Shown here piece after piece: positions 54,198 to 63,338 of a stretch of 64,000 bases of DNA. The notes under the pieces are model-generated. The model saw nothing but the letters and a program-made list of their open reading frames with translations. It was not told the DNA's origin and did not search any database. The stretch is from a virus, in the IMG/VR virus record IMGVR_UViG_3300021961_000044, positions 28,987-92,986 of that record; one strand, 5' to 3'. Position 1 is the first letter of the stretch, and each line of letters begins with the position of its first letter. Both the position numbers and the translations under genes were made by a program.

Positions 54198-56897
54198 ATG
54201 AATCATCTTAACGATATCTCTAAGGTTTACTTGCAGAACATTGCTTCGCAAGAAACTCAGGAAGAGGGGTACAAACCCATTGATAAAAAGAAGGAAAGTG
54301 CAATGTATCGTCGTGCTGGAAATTTAGCACGTACTTCTTTGTCTTCTAGAGGCAAGAAGAAAGAGGAAGCACAAGATAAGTCTTCTAAAATTGTTTCTGC
54401 GATCACTCGTCAGAAAGAAAAAGAGCGTTTCGATAAGATGGCAGATATTAAAGCTAGAGATAACTATAATGAAGAAGTTGAGCAGGTTGATGAGAACGTA
54501 GCAACTGGTAAGGCAAGAAGAGCAAAGTTCGGTGGAATTGCTCAAAGAGTTGGTTCTGGTGAAGCGGTAAGTAATCAAGAAAAATCTGATAGATTTGCCA
54601 AGTCTGTTGCGGCAAAGAAAGCAGCATTGAAAGCAGCTGGAGACGCAGCACACAAAGCAGCATCCGATAAAGGTATGAGTCCTGCGGAGGCAGAAATGCG
54701 TAGAAAGGCAGCAGAGAGAAAAGCTGCCCGTGCGAAGAAGAGACAAATGGGAGAAGCGCTTGATCCTGTCGGTCAGGAAGATGCAGATGTGGATAATGAT
54801 GGTAAGAAGAACACTAAGACTGATAAGTATCTTCTGAAGCGTCGTAAGGCAATCGGCAAAGCAATTGCTACAAGAAAGGAAGAAACAGAAATAACAGAAA
54901 TTCATACTCAAGCACATACTCCTCACGAAGTTCCTACTAAAGATCTTAAGGGTCTTGTAAAGAAAGCAGTCAAGAGAATTGATGCTGACAATGATGGTGA
55001 TGTAGATACTAGCGACCCAAAAGAAACTGAAATGGGTGAGTTTATTCCTTCACCTGACGGAAAGAAAAAAATTAAACCAATTGTTCAGAAAGAAGGTTTC
55101 TCTAATTGGAGACATGAACTCTCTGAAGTTATTTCTGATGATTCTGATGAACAAAAAAAAATTAAAGAAAAAAAAGTAAATAATAAAATTGTAATCAATC
55201 CACAATTAAAAGAATCTGTAGAACAACTTGGTGGAGAATTAATTTCCATTGAGGAAGTGGAACTTGACGAAGAAGCACTTGTAGAATTTGCTGTCGATTC
55301 TTTATATGAGGAATTTCTTGAGGAAGGATATGATGAAGATACTATTGAAGAAGTAATTGAATCGGCAATTCAGGAAGCAACTGTTACATACGGTCACGAT
55401 ACTCGCAAACCAAAAACAGCTGCTCAACGCGCTGATGATAGAGTTAGTGCAGTTGCTAGATTTGCAAGAGCAAAAATTAAAAAGTATGCTAAAAAAGCAG
55501 TCGTAGGTGGAGCAAGAGCAGTTGCTAAGGGCGCAACTAAACTTGCTAATAAAGTTGAGCGTGATAACCCAAATACTTTTAGCGGTAAAAAAAAACCTAG
55601 AAGTGCATCCCCCTATCGTGGACAGGGTGTAGGAAGAAAAGAAAAAGTTGGTGCTACTTCAACAGCAGCACCAGCAGCAACAAAAACTCCAAAAAGCAGC
55701 AGGTCTACAGCACAAAAATCTCAAAGTGCAAAAACAAAAGCAAAGAAAAATAAATTAGACGATTTGCTTTCTTCCATTAGAAATGAAGCAGTAGATACAT
55801 TGGTAGATGAAGGAATTGGAATGACCATGGCTAATGCTATTGGCAATCCTCCTGCATTGAGCAAGAGAATGAAACTGAAGCAAGCACTTTTGAATAGAGA
55901 AATTAATAAGGAAACTGCAAAGAATAAAAAAAGAAAGTTCAGTGGCAAAGCTGCGGTTTCTGAAGAGGAGACTCCTGCGGAAAGACTTGATCGTATCTCT
56001 AGAGAAAAGGTAGCTGCTCAAAAAGCAGTTGCCGATGCTAAAAAGAAAGAGAGAGAAGATTCCGCTGCTGCATTCCAAGCACATAAAAAAGAAGTTCTTG
56101 CTAAGGGTGGTCGTCCAGTAGACGCACTTGATTCATGGCAAAAGAAAAAAATGAGTGAAGAGACTGTTGATGAAGCAGTCAAGGGTCAAGATACCGAAAG
56201 CAGAAGAGAAGCAGCAGTAGAAAGAAGATCTGGTGAGAAGCGTCTTCCTCCTTCAAAAGGAAAGGGATATGCTGATCAGCAGCAACAACAAATTTCTTAC
56301 ATGGATAAAGTGACTAAGAAAAATAAGAATGTTGTTGGACTGGTTACTAAAGAAGAGGCTGAGCAGGTTGATGAAAAACTCAACATGAAGAAAGAAAAGA
56401 TGGGTGATGTCATCAAAGACTTCTATAAGTCCGATGCTCCCCAGTTTAAGGGTAAGTCAAAAGAAAAGCGTCGTCAGATGGCTATCGCTGCTAAGTTAAC
56501 TGCTGAACGTGGTGGTAAGAGACTTGGTGAAGGTGCAACAGAAACAGCGATGTCTCCTCAAGAACTTCAACTTCAGAAGAGAAAAACACAGATCGATATG
56601 ATGATTTCTAGAAAGAGAAGACAAGCTCTTGATAAAGAAGGTCAGTCTGCTGGAGGTGTTAATGAGTCTTCTGAAGATCGTTTAAGAGACATGCGTCAAG
56701 AGCGTGGTGGTGTTGACGGAAACACTAGATATGATCGTCCTCCCGCTAAGAAACTCTCTAATGCTGAGTTTGGCATCAAACCAGGTAAAACCGCAGTTCA
56801 AAAGGAACTTGAGAAAAAGTATGGCAAAGGCAAGTCTGCACTTGATATTGTAAAAGCAGAGATTCGTGCCAAGCATGGCAAGGGATCTTTAAAATGA
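54198..56897 (+). CDS. Large Lys/Glu/Ala-rich late protein with EF-hand-like loops
   Basis: An 899-residue protein of extreme composition (Lys, Glu, Ala, Arg) with few aromatics. Two calcium-loop-like segments occur: residues 197-208 (DVDNDGKKNTKT) and 262-273 (DADNDGDVDTSD), the second a perfect 12-residue EF-hand loop. Further marks are FSNWRHELSE near 301, Ala/Lys-rich stretches (about 420-460), and KGKSKEKRRQMAIAAKL near 751, a motif seen in marine phage structural proteins. The acidic VDE tetrapeptides recur. A head-internal, DNA-compacting or tail-associated role is plausible from charge and neighbours, but not proven. Confidence 0.65.
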   Translation: MNHLNDISKVYLQNIASQETQEEGYKPIDKKKESAMYRRAGNLARTSLSSRGKKKEEAQDKSSKIVSAITRQKEKERFDKMADIKARDNYNEEVEQVDENVATGKARRAKFGGIAQRVGSGEAVSNQEKSDRFAKSVAAKKAALKAAGDAAHKAASDKGMSPAEAEMRRKAAERKAARAKKRQMGEALDPVGQEDADVDNDGKKNTKTDKYLLKRRKAIGKAIATRKEETEITEIHTQAHTPHEVPTKDLKGLVKKAVKRIDADNDGDVDTSDPKETEMGEFIPSPDGKKKIKPIVQKEGFSNWRHELSEVISDDSDEQKKIKEKKVNNKIVINPQLKESVEQLGGELISIEEVELDEEALVEFAVDSLYEEFLEEGYDEDTIEEVIESAIQEATVTYGHDTRKPKTAAQRADDRVSAVARFARAKIKKYAKKAVVGGARAVAKGATKLANKVERDNPNTFSGKKKPRSASPYRGQGVGRKEKVGATSTAAPAATKTPKSSRSTAQKSQSAKTKAKKNKLDDLLSSIRNEAVDTLVDEGIGMTMANAIGNPPALSKRMKLKQALLNREINKETAKNKKRKFSGKAAVSEEETPAERLDRISREKVAAQKAVADAKKKEREDSAAAFQAHKKEVLAKGGRPVDALDSWQKKKMSEETVDEAVKGQDTESRREAAVERRSGEKRLPPSKGKGYADQQQQQISYMDKVTKKNKNVVGLVTKEEAEQVDEKLNMKKEKMGDVIKDFYKSDAPQFKGKSKEKRRQMAIAAKLTAERGGKRLGEGATETAMSPQELQLQKRKTQIDMMISRKRRQALDKEGQSAGGVNESSEDRLRDMRQERGGVDGNTRYDRPPAKKLSNAEFGIKPGKTAVQKELEKKYGKGKSALDIVKAEIRAKHGKGSLK

Positions 56898-56928
56898 TAT
56901 ATAGTTAGTAGTAGGTTAGAGGTTTATC

Positions 56929-57132
56929 ATGCTCTCATTTCTTCTCCCACTAGCATCCAAAATTGTTATGGATGCCGTTGCTAAGATTCCTGAAAATGAG
57001 GAACTTGGCGAAAAACTCATCGATATTTGTATTGTTATTCTTAACAAAGCAGTTAAGTTGACAAAAACAGAAATGGATGACCAACTTCTTGAGGTTGTTT
57101 CAAAGGCTATTAGAGCAAGAGAAGCAGCTTGA
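56929..57132 (+). CDS. Small helical hypothetical protein
   Basis: A 67-residue protein (start MLSFLLPLASKIVMDAVAKI) with a hydrophobic N-terminal helix and a second amphipathic helix (IDICIVILNKAVKLTKTEM). It could associate with membrane, although the helices look amphipathic rather than spanning. Similar small proteins occur in T4-like cyanophages. Function unknown; a holin role would need evidence. Confidence 0.58.
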   Translation: MLSFLLPLASKIVMDAVAKIPENEELGEKLIDICIVILNKAVKLTKTEMDDQLLEVVSKAIRAREAA

Positions 57133-57148
57133 TCTGTTATTAAAGTTC

Positions 57149-57182
57149 ATAGGAGGCTCGAATTTTAGGGTCTCCTATTTTT
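57149..57182 (+). terminator. Terminator before late gene 57222
   Basis: ATAGGAG pairs with CTCCTAT around a 16-base loop and a T run of five follows. The stem is moderate. Confidence 0.6.
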
Positions 57183-57189
57183 ATAAATA
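57182..57189 (+). promoter_or_regulatory. Late promoter TATAAATA before 57222
   Basis: Exact TATAAATA, 32 bases before the start, immediately after the terminator T run. Confidence 0.65.
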
Positions 57190-57221
57190 TTAATTAGGAA
57201 ATTATTTTACAGGAAAAGAAC

Positions 57222-57758
57222 ATGGCACTCTGGGGAAATAATGATGCCGTAGGTAGTAATGGTACGGTTACTTTAGATTATTCTACTGGCGTTGTAACTG
57301 GATCTGGTACAACTTTTGGACAAGTTGGCGCTGCAAAAACAGGCGACGTTATTAAATTTGGTATTAAGGGAACTGCTGCTTCTGCAGTTTATTTTGGTGA
57401 TGCTGTTATTGTTGCTATTGCAGGAACACAGTCACTTACTATTGGATCTACTGCTGGTTTAAGTGGTGCTGCTATTGCTGCAACAACTTTCCAAGTAAGT
57501 GAGTCTCCCATTTTTGCTACTCTTGACGCACACTATAGTCAGCGTAAAGAGGGTTCTGAGTTTGTGTATGGCGTTGCAGGAGCAGGAGTTACTGCTTCAC
57601 AAAATACTTCACATCAACTGACCCATGCTGGATGGGTTGGAGTTACCACATACAACGATAGTGACGGAAATCTCAGAGTTAAGTCTGAAGTTCTTGTTGC
57701 TATGTCTGGAATCACAACTGGTAATACTCCTACATTCCCACCTGCATCTGAGGTTTGA
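57222..57758 (+). CDS. Conserved cyanophage structural protein
   Basis: A 178-residue Gly/Ala/Thr/Val-rich protein with beta composition, start MALWGNNDAVGSNGTVTLDY. The first residues are the strongly conserved start of a structural-type protein that I recognise from cyanomyoviruses, with no firm role. It is preceded by an exact late promoter and a terminator, so it is its own late unit. A head decoration or tail role is an inference from composition and promoter. Confidence 0.65.
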   Translation: MALWGNNDAVGSNGTVTLDYSTGVVTGSGTTFGQVGAAKTGDVIKFGIKGTAASAVYFGDAVIVAIAGTQSLTIGSTAGLSGAAIAATTFQVSESPIFATLDAHYSQRKEGSEFVYGVAGAGVTASQNTSHQLTHAGWVGVTTYNDSDGNLRVKSEVLVAMSGITTGNTPTFPPASEV

Positions 57759-57771
57759 TTTTTAGTGTAAT

Positions 57772-58167
57772 ATGCAATTTAATGAACTGAATGAAGAAAA
57801 CTTTCTTTTATTCGCTATCAAACACTATGAAAATCCTCAAGCTGTAACCAAAGAAGATTTTGATAGAGACTTAAACCATTTTAAGTATATAAAAAGATTA
57901 TTGAAAAGGTATACAAATACCGGGCAGTTAAAAACCCATCTTCTCCTTAATCATTTTATTATTCTTTATAACATTTTTGGAGAAGCAGCAACACCAATGC
58001 TATTTTTCAAAATTGATAGATCTCTTTGGGCAAGTGTTAAAAGTTTCATAGTCTTTTTGGGGAAATTTCCTCAGTATCCAAGAACAGTTCTTCATGATGT
58101 TCAGGTTGATATGTATTGTATGAAAGAACTATTGCAAATTTATAACAATGACCAGGAAGACGAATAA
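57772..58167 (+). CDS. Conserved hypothetical protein
   Basis: A 131-residue, mostly helical protein (HFKYIKRLLKRYTNTGQLKT; LLNHFIILYNIFGEAATPML). The YTNTGQLKTHLLLNHFIILYN segment (residues about 46-66), with NVFG/NIFG nearby, is a pattern that recurs in marine phages without an assigned function. It overlaps the next gene by 20 bases. No catalytic motif. Confidence 0.62.
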   Translation: MQFNELNEENFLLFAIKHYENPQAVTKEDFDRDLNHFKYIKRLLKRYTNTGQLKTHLLLNHFIILYNIFGEAATPMLFFKIDRSLWASVKSFIVFLGKFPQYPRTVLHDVQVDMYCMKELLQIYNNDQEDE

Positions 58168-58351
58168 AATTATTGATAGAATTATATCATTTATTAGAGA
58201 AGAGTCTCCCACTAATAATGTTGGTGGGGGACAAATTGCTGGAACAAAAGAAGCTGGTGATGATCCTCCTGTAAGAAAGAAAAAGAAGTATATAAAATTG
58301 CCCGTAGGGTCTAGAAAATTTTGGTTGGATGATTTAAGAAAACAGAGATAG
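58148..58351 (+). CDS. Small conserved basic protein
   Basis: A 67-residue protein. The first 20 residues form a helix (NKIIDRIISFIREE) and the centre carries GGGQIAGTKEAGDDPPVRKK, a stretch that I recognise from other cyanomyoviruses, followed by a basic tail. It overlaps the previous gene by 20 bases and ends just before the next start. No function known. Confidence 0.65.
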   Translation: MTRKTNKIIDRIISFIREESPTNNVGGGQIAGTKEAGDDPPVRKKKKYIKLPVGSRKFWLDDLRKQR

Positions 58352-58355
58352 GACA

Positions 58356-58745
58356 ATGTTCTCATCAAAAATAGATGTTCTCGAATCTAAACTTAACATA
58401 TATGAGGATCTCTCAAAAGAGATGCTTGAAAAGTTAGAAACAGCCGTCCAAAAAATATCAGAAGGAAATTCTCGCATTGCTCAAATTCTTGCGAAACATG
58501 ATGAAAGAATTGAGCAGAGTATGAAAACGGATGCTCTGATTATTAAAATGATAGATGAACTTAAAGAAGAAAGTGAAAGAGACCATAATATTATTCATGA
58601 GAGAATAAATGTCATTCAAAGGAAAGTTGATGAACTTTCTAGATTTAGATGGATGGCTGCAGGAATAGTTGCTGCTGTTATATGTGTAGCGCCAATAGCA
58701 GTTACTACATTTTTCCCTACTAACATTCAAAATTCATCTAAATAG
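58356..58745 (+). CDS. Coiled-coil protein with C-terminal membrane anchor
   Basis: A 129-residue protein with a long coiled coil (residues 5-95: EMLEKLETAVQKISE, ERDHNIIHERINVIQRKVDE) and one membrane segment near 97-119 (MAAGIVAAVICVAPIAVTTF). The layout is like small phage membrane proteins with a helical cytoplasmic stalk (XhlA-type) or spanin-like proteins. A role in lysis or membrane attachment is possible but not shown. It is the last gene before a regulatory gap. Confidence 0.65.
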   Translation: MFSSKIDVLESKLNIYEDLSKEMLEKLETAVQKISEGNSRIAQILAKHDERIEQSMKTDALIIKMIDELKEESERDHNIIHERINVIQRKVDELSRFRWMAAGIVAAVICVAPIAVTTFFPTNIQNSSK

Positions 58746-58801
58746 CAATAGAGTTGGCACTGGTGTGCCTATGCAGACAAAAGTCTTCTATCAGTTCTGG
58801 G

Positions 58802-58826
58802 CACTTAATAATGATGTTATTAAGTG
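58802..58826. repeat. Perfect palindrome (10-base arms)
   Basis: CACTTAATAA and TTATTAAGTG flank a TGATG spacer. It lies 26 bases upstream of the -35 box of the primase promoter, a good location for an operator or activator site; alternatively it is a hairpin in an upstream transcript, but it has no T run. Confidence 0.7.
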
Positions 58827-58852
58827 GACATCGATAATAACGTCAATTTGCA

Positions 58853-58880
58853 TTGACAAGATTTAGTCGTCTGTTATAAT
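58853..58880 (+). promoter_or_regulatory. Sigma-70-type promoter for primase-nrdAB
   Basis: TTGACA (58853-58858) and TATAAT (58875-58880), both consensus, have 16-base spacing. The start, near 58887, precedes the primase ATG at 58905. Confidence 0.85.
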
Positions 58881-58904
58881 AGTACCAAGTCTTTACCTTA
58901 TGCT

Positions 58905-59873
58905 ATGGATTTTGTTGATGTGAAGTACATCAATTTGATATCTGTTCGACTTCAGAAGTTCAAAAATGTAAAAAATAATCTCTACAACTTTCGTTGTCCA
59001 ATATGTGGAGATTCTCAAAAAAATAAAAACAAAGCTAGAGGATATTTTTATCAAGTAAAGAACAACACAAATTATAAGTGTCATAATTGTGGGTTAAATA
59101 TATCTTTTAGTAATTTTTTAAAACAATTAGATTCTCTATTGTTTAAACAATACTGTCTTGAAAAATTCAAGCAAGGCAATACTGGCAAAAACTTTGTTGC
59201 CGAGGAACCTACTTTTGAATTTAAGAAACCTATTTTTAGAAGCAAAGTAAATCTGCCTCTTTGTTCCGAGATTCCAATTGCTTCCAAATATCTACAAAAC
59301 CGTCGTATTGATCCAACTAAATTTTACTTTGCTGAAGACTTTAGTAAGTTTGTAGAAACTTTTAGTGAAGTAGATCACCAAAATTTATATAAGGAACCTA
59401 GAATTATTATTCCCATCTACTATGAAAAAAGTTTAGTGGGATTTCAAGGAAGATCTTTAGGTCCTAGCAAGGTTAAATACATTACTGTGATGCTTAATGA
59501 TGACTCACCAAAAATCTACGGACTGGATAACATCAGAACAGATGCTCCAGTCTATATTACAGAAGGACCATTTGACAGCACGTTCATTTGCAACTCGATT
59601 GCTATGTGCGGAGCTGATGCTGATATTAGTCGCTGGGGGATTAGCAATCCTGTGTGGATCTATGATAACGAACCGCGCAATAGAGAAATCACAAATCGAA
59701 TATCAAAAACAATCGATAAAGGAGATAAAGTTGTTATCTGGCCATCTAACATAGTTGAGAAGGATATTAACGATATGATTCTATCTGGACATGACGTTCA
59801 GACTATAGTAGAATCTAATATATACTCTGGTTTAAAAGCAAAACTTCAATTTAACACTTGGAAAAAAATATGA
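58905..59873 (+). CDS. gp61: DNA primase gp61
   Basis: A 322-residue primase (T4 gp61 is 342). An N-terminal zinc ribbon has Cys31, Cys34, Cys59 and Cys62 (RCPICGDS and KCHNCG), and a TOPRIM-type core is marked by VYITEGPFDSTFI and later WIYDNEPRNREI. It makes RNA primers for lagging-strand synthesis with gp41. Strong early promoter; the stop overlaps the nrdA start (ATGA), coupling primase and nucleotide supply. Confidence 0.94.
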   Translation: MDFVDVKYINLISVRLQKFKNVKNNLYNFRCPICGDSQKNKNKARGYFYQVKNNTNYKCHNCGLNISFSNFLKQLDSLLFKQYCLEKFKQGNTGKNFVAEEPTFEFKKPIFRSKVNLPLCSEIPIASKYLQNRRIDPTKFYFAEDFSKFVETFSEVDHQNLYKEPRIIIPIYYEKSLVGFQGRSLGPSKVKYITVMLNDDSPKIYGLDNIRTDAPVYITEGPFDSTFICNSIAMCGADADISRWGISNPVWIYDNEPRNREITNRISKTIDKGDKVVIWPSNIVEKDINDMILSGHDVQTIVESNIYSGLKAKLQFNTWKKI

Positions 59874-62167
59874 CTAACGGCACTAAGGTAAAAAAACGTG
59901 ATGGGAGAATTGAGCCACTTGATCTAGATAAGATGCATTTGATGGTTGAAGAGGCAACCAAGGGTCTTGCAGGGGTCTCTGCAAGTCAAGTTGAAATGAA
60001 GTCTGGAATTCAATTTTATGATGGAATTACCACAGCAGAGATTCAGGAAATTCTGATCCGTTCTGCTTCAGATTTGATTGATCTAGACCACCCAAACTAC
60101 CAATATGTTGCCGCAAGGCTACTTCTGTTTTCTGTTCGTAAACAACTTTACGGAAAGATGAGAGAACTTCCTACACTTGAGCAGCACATTATGGATTGTG
60201 TTTCGGCGGAAGTATACGATTCTGATATATACAACAAGTATTCTCAAGAAGAAATTGAGAAAGTTGATAGTTACATCGATCATCATCGTGACTTCTTGTT
60301 CACTTATGCAGGTCTACGTCAGGTCGTTGATAAGTACCTCGTGCAGGATCGAAGCAATGGTGGAGTATATGAAACTCCACAGTTTATGTACATGATGATT
60401 GCTTTGACCATTTTTGCAGAATACCCAAAAGAAACACGTCTCTCTTATGTGAAGAGGTACTACGATGCAATCTCAAAGCACAAAATCAACATCCCAACCC
60501 CAATCATGGCGGGAGTGCGGACTCCACTTAGACAATTTGCTAGCTGTGTCCTTGTTGACGTTGATGACACCCTCGATAGTATCTTTAGTAGCGATATGGC
60601 TATTGGCAGATATGTTGCACAAAGGGCGGGCATCGGTATCAACGCAGGCAGAATCCGTGGGATCAACAGTAAGATCCGAGGTGGAGAAGTTCAGCACACG
60701 GGTGTTGTACCGTTCCTCAAAAAGTTTGAGTCAACTGTCCGATGCTGTACACAGAATGGCATCAGAGGTGGATCAGCGACAGTACACTTCCCAATTTGGC
60801 ACCAAGAAATAGAAGACATTATTGTCTTAAAAAATAACAAAGGAACCGAAGATAATCGTGTTCGTAAGTTAGACTATAGTATTCAAATCAGCAAACTCTT
60901 CTATGAACGATTTATCCAAGATGGAGAAATCACACTTTTCTCCCCGCATGACGTTCCTGGTCTGTATGATGCTTTTGGTACTCCTGGATTTGACGACTTG
61001 TATGTGGGTTATGAACGAAATAACTCAATTCCAAGAAAGACTATCGGGGCTCAAGAACTCATTCTTAATCTTCTGAAAGAACGTGCTGAGACTGGTCGTA
61101 TTTACATCATGAATATTGATCACTGCAACTCTCATTCTTCTTTTAAAGATAAGGTGGAGATGAGTAATCTTTGCCAAGAAATCACCTTGCCAACTTATCC
61201 AATTCAACACATTGATGATGATCATGGAGAAATTGCATTGTGCATTCTTTCTGCGATTAATGTTGGCAAAGTTAAGTCTGATACTGAATTAGAGGAACTT
61301 TGTGATCTTTCTGTGCGTGGATTGGAAGAATTGATTGACTATCAAAAGTATCCTGTAGCCGCTGCAGAACGCGCTACAAAGGCACGTAGATCCCTTGGAG
61401 TCGGTTTTATTGGTCTTGCCCACTATCTTGCTAAATTGGGATATAGTTATGACTCTCAAGAAGCATGGGACGCTGTTCATGGACTTTCTGAATCCTTCCA
61501 GTATTATCTTCTGAAAGCATCAAATCAACTCGCTAAAGAGAAGGGATACTGCGAATACTTTGGACGTACCAAGTATGCGGATGGAATTCTTCCTATCGAT
61601 ACATATAAAAAGGATGTAGACGAAATTACTTCTATTAATCTGGATCATGATTGGGAAAGTCTTAGAGCATCTATCTTGGAATACGGTTTACGACACAGCA
61701 CGTTGTCCGCACAAATGCCATCGGAAAGTAGTTCCGTTGTGTCAAATGCCACAAACGGAATCGAACCTCCTAGAGACTACCTGTCCATTAAGAAATCAAA
61801 GAAGGGACCTCTTAAGCAAATTGTTCCGCAGTATACTACGCTGAAGAATAACTATACTTTGCTATGGGATATGGAAGATAATTCTGGATATATTAAGATC
61901 GTAGCAGTAATGCAAAAATTCTTTGACCAAGCAATTTCAGGAAACTGGTCATATAACCCAGAACATTTCCCCGATAATGAAATTCCTATTTCTGTTTGGG
62001 CAAATGATCTTTTGACTACATATAAGTACGGGTGGAAGACATCCTATTATCAGAACACACATGATCTAAAAAATGATGATGCAGGTGAAGACAAATCTGA
62101 ATTGGAAAATCTAATTCAAGAATTAAGTAAGTTAGAGGAGGGAGAGTGTGAATCCTGTGCAGTTTAA
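59870..62167 (+). CDS. nrdA: Ribonucleotide reductase large subunit NrdA
   Basis: A 765-residue class Ia large subunit (T4 NrdA is 754). The ATG at 59870 starts MTNGTKVKKRDGRIEPLDLD, and an earlier ATG at 59858 lies inside the primase. It has an ATP-cone N-terminus; redox Cys in FASCVLVD; the active-site NLCQEITLPT with catalytic Cys; ALCILSAINVG with the partner Cys; and the C-terminal CESC that accepts electrons. With NrdB it reduces ribonucleotides for phage DNA synthesis. The end overlaps nrdB. Confidence 0.96.
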   Translation: MTNGTKVKKRDGRIEPLDLDKMHLMVEEATKGLAGVSASQVEMKSGIQFYDGITTAEIQEILIRSASDLIDLDHPNYQYVAARLLLFSVRKQLYGKMRELPTLEQHIMDCVSAEVYDSDIYNKYSQEEIEKVDSYIDHHRDFLFTYAGLRQVVDKYLVQDRSNGGVYETPQFMYMMIALTIFAEYPKETRLSYVKRYYDAISKHKINIPTPIMAGVRTPLRQFASCVLVDVDDTLDSIFSSDMAIGRYVAQRAGIGINAGRIRGINSKIRGGEVQHTGVVPFLKKFESTVRCCTQNGIRGGSATVHFPIWHQEIEDIIVLKNNKGTEDNRVRKLDYSIQISKLFYERFIQDGEITLFSPHDVPGLYDAFGTPGFDDLYVGYERNNSIPRKTIGAQELILNLLKERAETGRIYIMNIDHCNSHSSFKDKVEMSNLCQEITLPTYPIQHIDDDHGEIALCILSAINVGKVKSDTELEELCDLSVRGLEELIDYQKYPVAAAERATKARRSLGVGFIGLAHYLAKLGYSYDSQEAWDAVHGLSESFQYYLLKASNQLAKEKGYCEYFGRTKYADGILPIDTYKKDVDEITSINLDHDWESLRASILEYGLRHSTLSAQMPSESSSVVSNATNGIEPPRDYLSIKKSKKGPLKQIVPQYTTLKNNYTLLWDMEDNSGYIKIVAVMQKFFDQAISGNWSYNPEHFPDNEIPISVWANDLLTTYKYGWKTSYYQNTHDLKNDDAGEDKSELENLIQELSKLEEGECESCAV

Positions 62168-63338
62168 AATTTCTTCCATGGAAGATCCTTCAACACCTAT
62201 TAAAGGCATGACAGTCTTTAATACTGAACAAGTTAATACTAGAAAGCAACCGATGTTTTTCGGTAAACCTCTGGGAGTCCAGAGATATGATTCATACAAA
62301 TATCCAATCTTCGATAAACTCACCACACAACAGTTGGGATACTTCTGGAGACCCGAAGAAGTCTCTCTGCAGAAGGATCGTGGAGACTATCAAACACTCC
62401 GTCCAGAACAAAAGCATATCTATACTTCTAATCTGAAGTATCAGATTATGCTTGACTCCGTTCAGGGACGTGCTCCTGGAATGGCATTTATTCCATATTG
62501 CTCTCTTCCTGAACTTGAGGCATGTATGGAAGTGTGGGGATTCATGGAGATGATCCACAGTCGTTCTTACACCTACATTATCAAAAATGTCTATTCCGAC
62601 CCTTCCGAGGTGTTTGATAAGATTGTCACCGACGAGCGCATTCTAGAGCGTTCTAGAAGCGTTACAGAGACTTATGATGACTTCATTAACAGCGCTCAAC
62701 TTTGGGGCACAGGAAATATGTGGAAAGAAGATTTCAGATCTTCACCTAGCTCTCAATGGGAGATGAAAGATGTTAAGAGAAAACTCTACAGAGCGGTTGC
62801 AAATGTCAACATTCTTGAAGGAATTAGATTTTACGTCTCGTTTGCATGTTCTTTCGCCTTTGGCGAACTTAAGCTCATGGAAGGATCGGCTAAAATTATC
62901 AGCCTCATCGCAAGAGACGAAAACCAACACTTAGCGATCACTCAAAATATTCTTAATAAATGGGCTGCTGGAGATGATCCAGAAATGAAACAGATCATGA
63001 AAGAAGAAGAAGAGTGGACCTATAAGATGTTTGATAATGCTGTAAATGAAGAAAAGCGTTGGGCAGATTACTTGTTTAGAGATGGATCTATGGTAGGTCT
63101 AAACGATAAACTTTTACAGCAATATGTTGAGTGGGTTGCAAATAGGAGACTTAAATCTATCGGTCTGAAACCACAGTACGATATTGCAGCCAATAATAAT
63201 CCACTACCTTGGACAGAACACTGGATTTCTTCAAAAGGTCTTCAGGTTGCTCCTCAAGAAACTGAGGTAGAATCTTATGTAGTAGGGGGTATCAAACAAG
63301 ATGTTACCAAAAATACTTTCTCAGGATTCAAACTATGA
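62148..63338 (+). CDS. nrdB: Ribonucleotide reductase small subunit NrdB
   Basis: A 396-residue radical-bearing subunit (T4 NrdB is 388). The GTG at 62148 overlaps nrdA; in-frame ATGs at 62178 and 62208 (MTVFNTEQVN) are alternatives, the last giving the start that other cyanophage NrdB proteins show. The iron ligands and radical region appear in NLKYQIMLDSVQGRAPG, EVWGFMEMIHSRSYT and ARDENQHLAITQ. It completes the class Ia enzyme. A small overlapping gene begins before its stop. Confidence 0.94.
   Translation: MNPVQFKISSMEDPSTPIKGMTVFNTEQVNTRKQPMFFGKPLGVQRYDSYKYPIFDKLTTQQLGYFWRPEEVSLQKDRGDYQTLRPEQKHIYTSNLKYQIMLDSVQGRAPGMAFIPYCSLPELEACMEVWGFMEMIHSRSYTYIIKNVYSDPSEVFDKIVTDERILERSRSVTETYDDFINSAQLWGTGNMWKEDFRSSPSSQWEMKDVKRKLYRAVANVNILEGIRFYVSFACSFAFGELKLMEGSAKIISLIARDENQHLAITQNILNKWAAGDDPEMKQIMKEEEEWTYKMFDNAVNEEKRWADYLFRDGSMVGLNDKLLQQYVEWVANRRLKSIGLKPQYDIAANNNPLPWTEHWISSKGLQVAPQETEVESYVVGGIKQDVTKNTFSGFKL

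Larger units (their letters stand above)
58738..58904 (+). promoter_or_regulatory. Regulatory gap before primase
   Basis: This 160-base gap holds a CTAAATA (58738-58744) at its left end, a perfect 25-base palindrome (58802-58826) and a consensus early promoter (58853-58880). No convincing gene was found in it. Confidence 0.55.

Noticed and set aside
58771-58866. 31-residue open frame MQTKVFYQFWALNN... in the gap before primase
   Set aside because: It overlaps the palindrome and the -35 box and lacks a good ribosome site; a regulatory role of the DNA explains the interval better.
59870-63338. Intron or intein in nrdA/nrdB linked to the GIY-YIG gene
   Set aside because: Both genes are continuous and of normal length, and no splice motifs were found.
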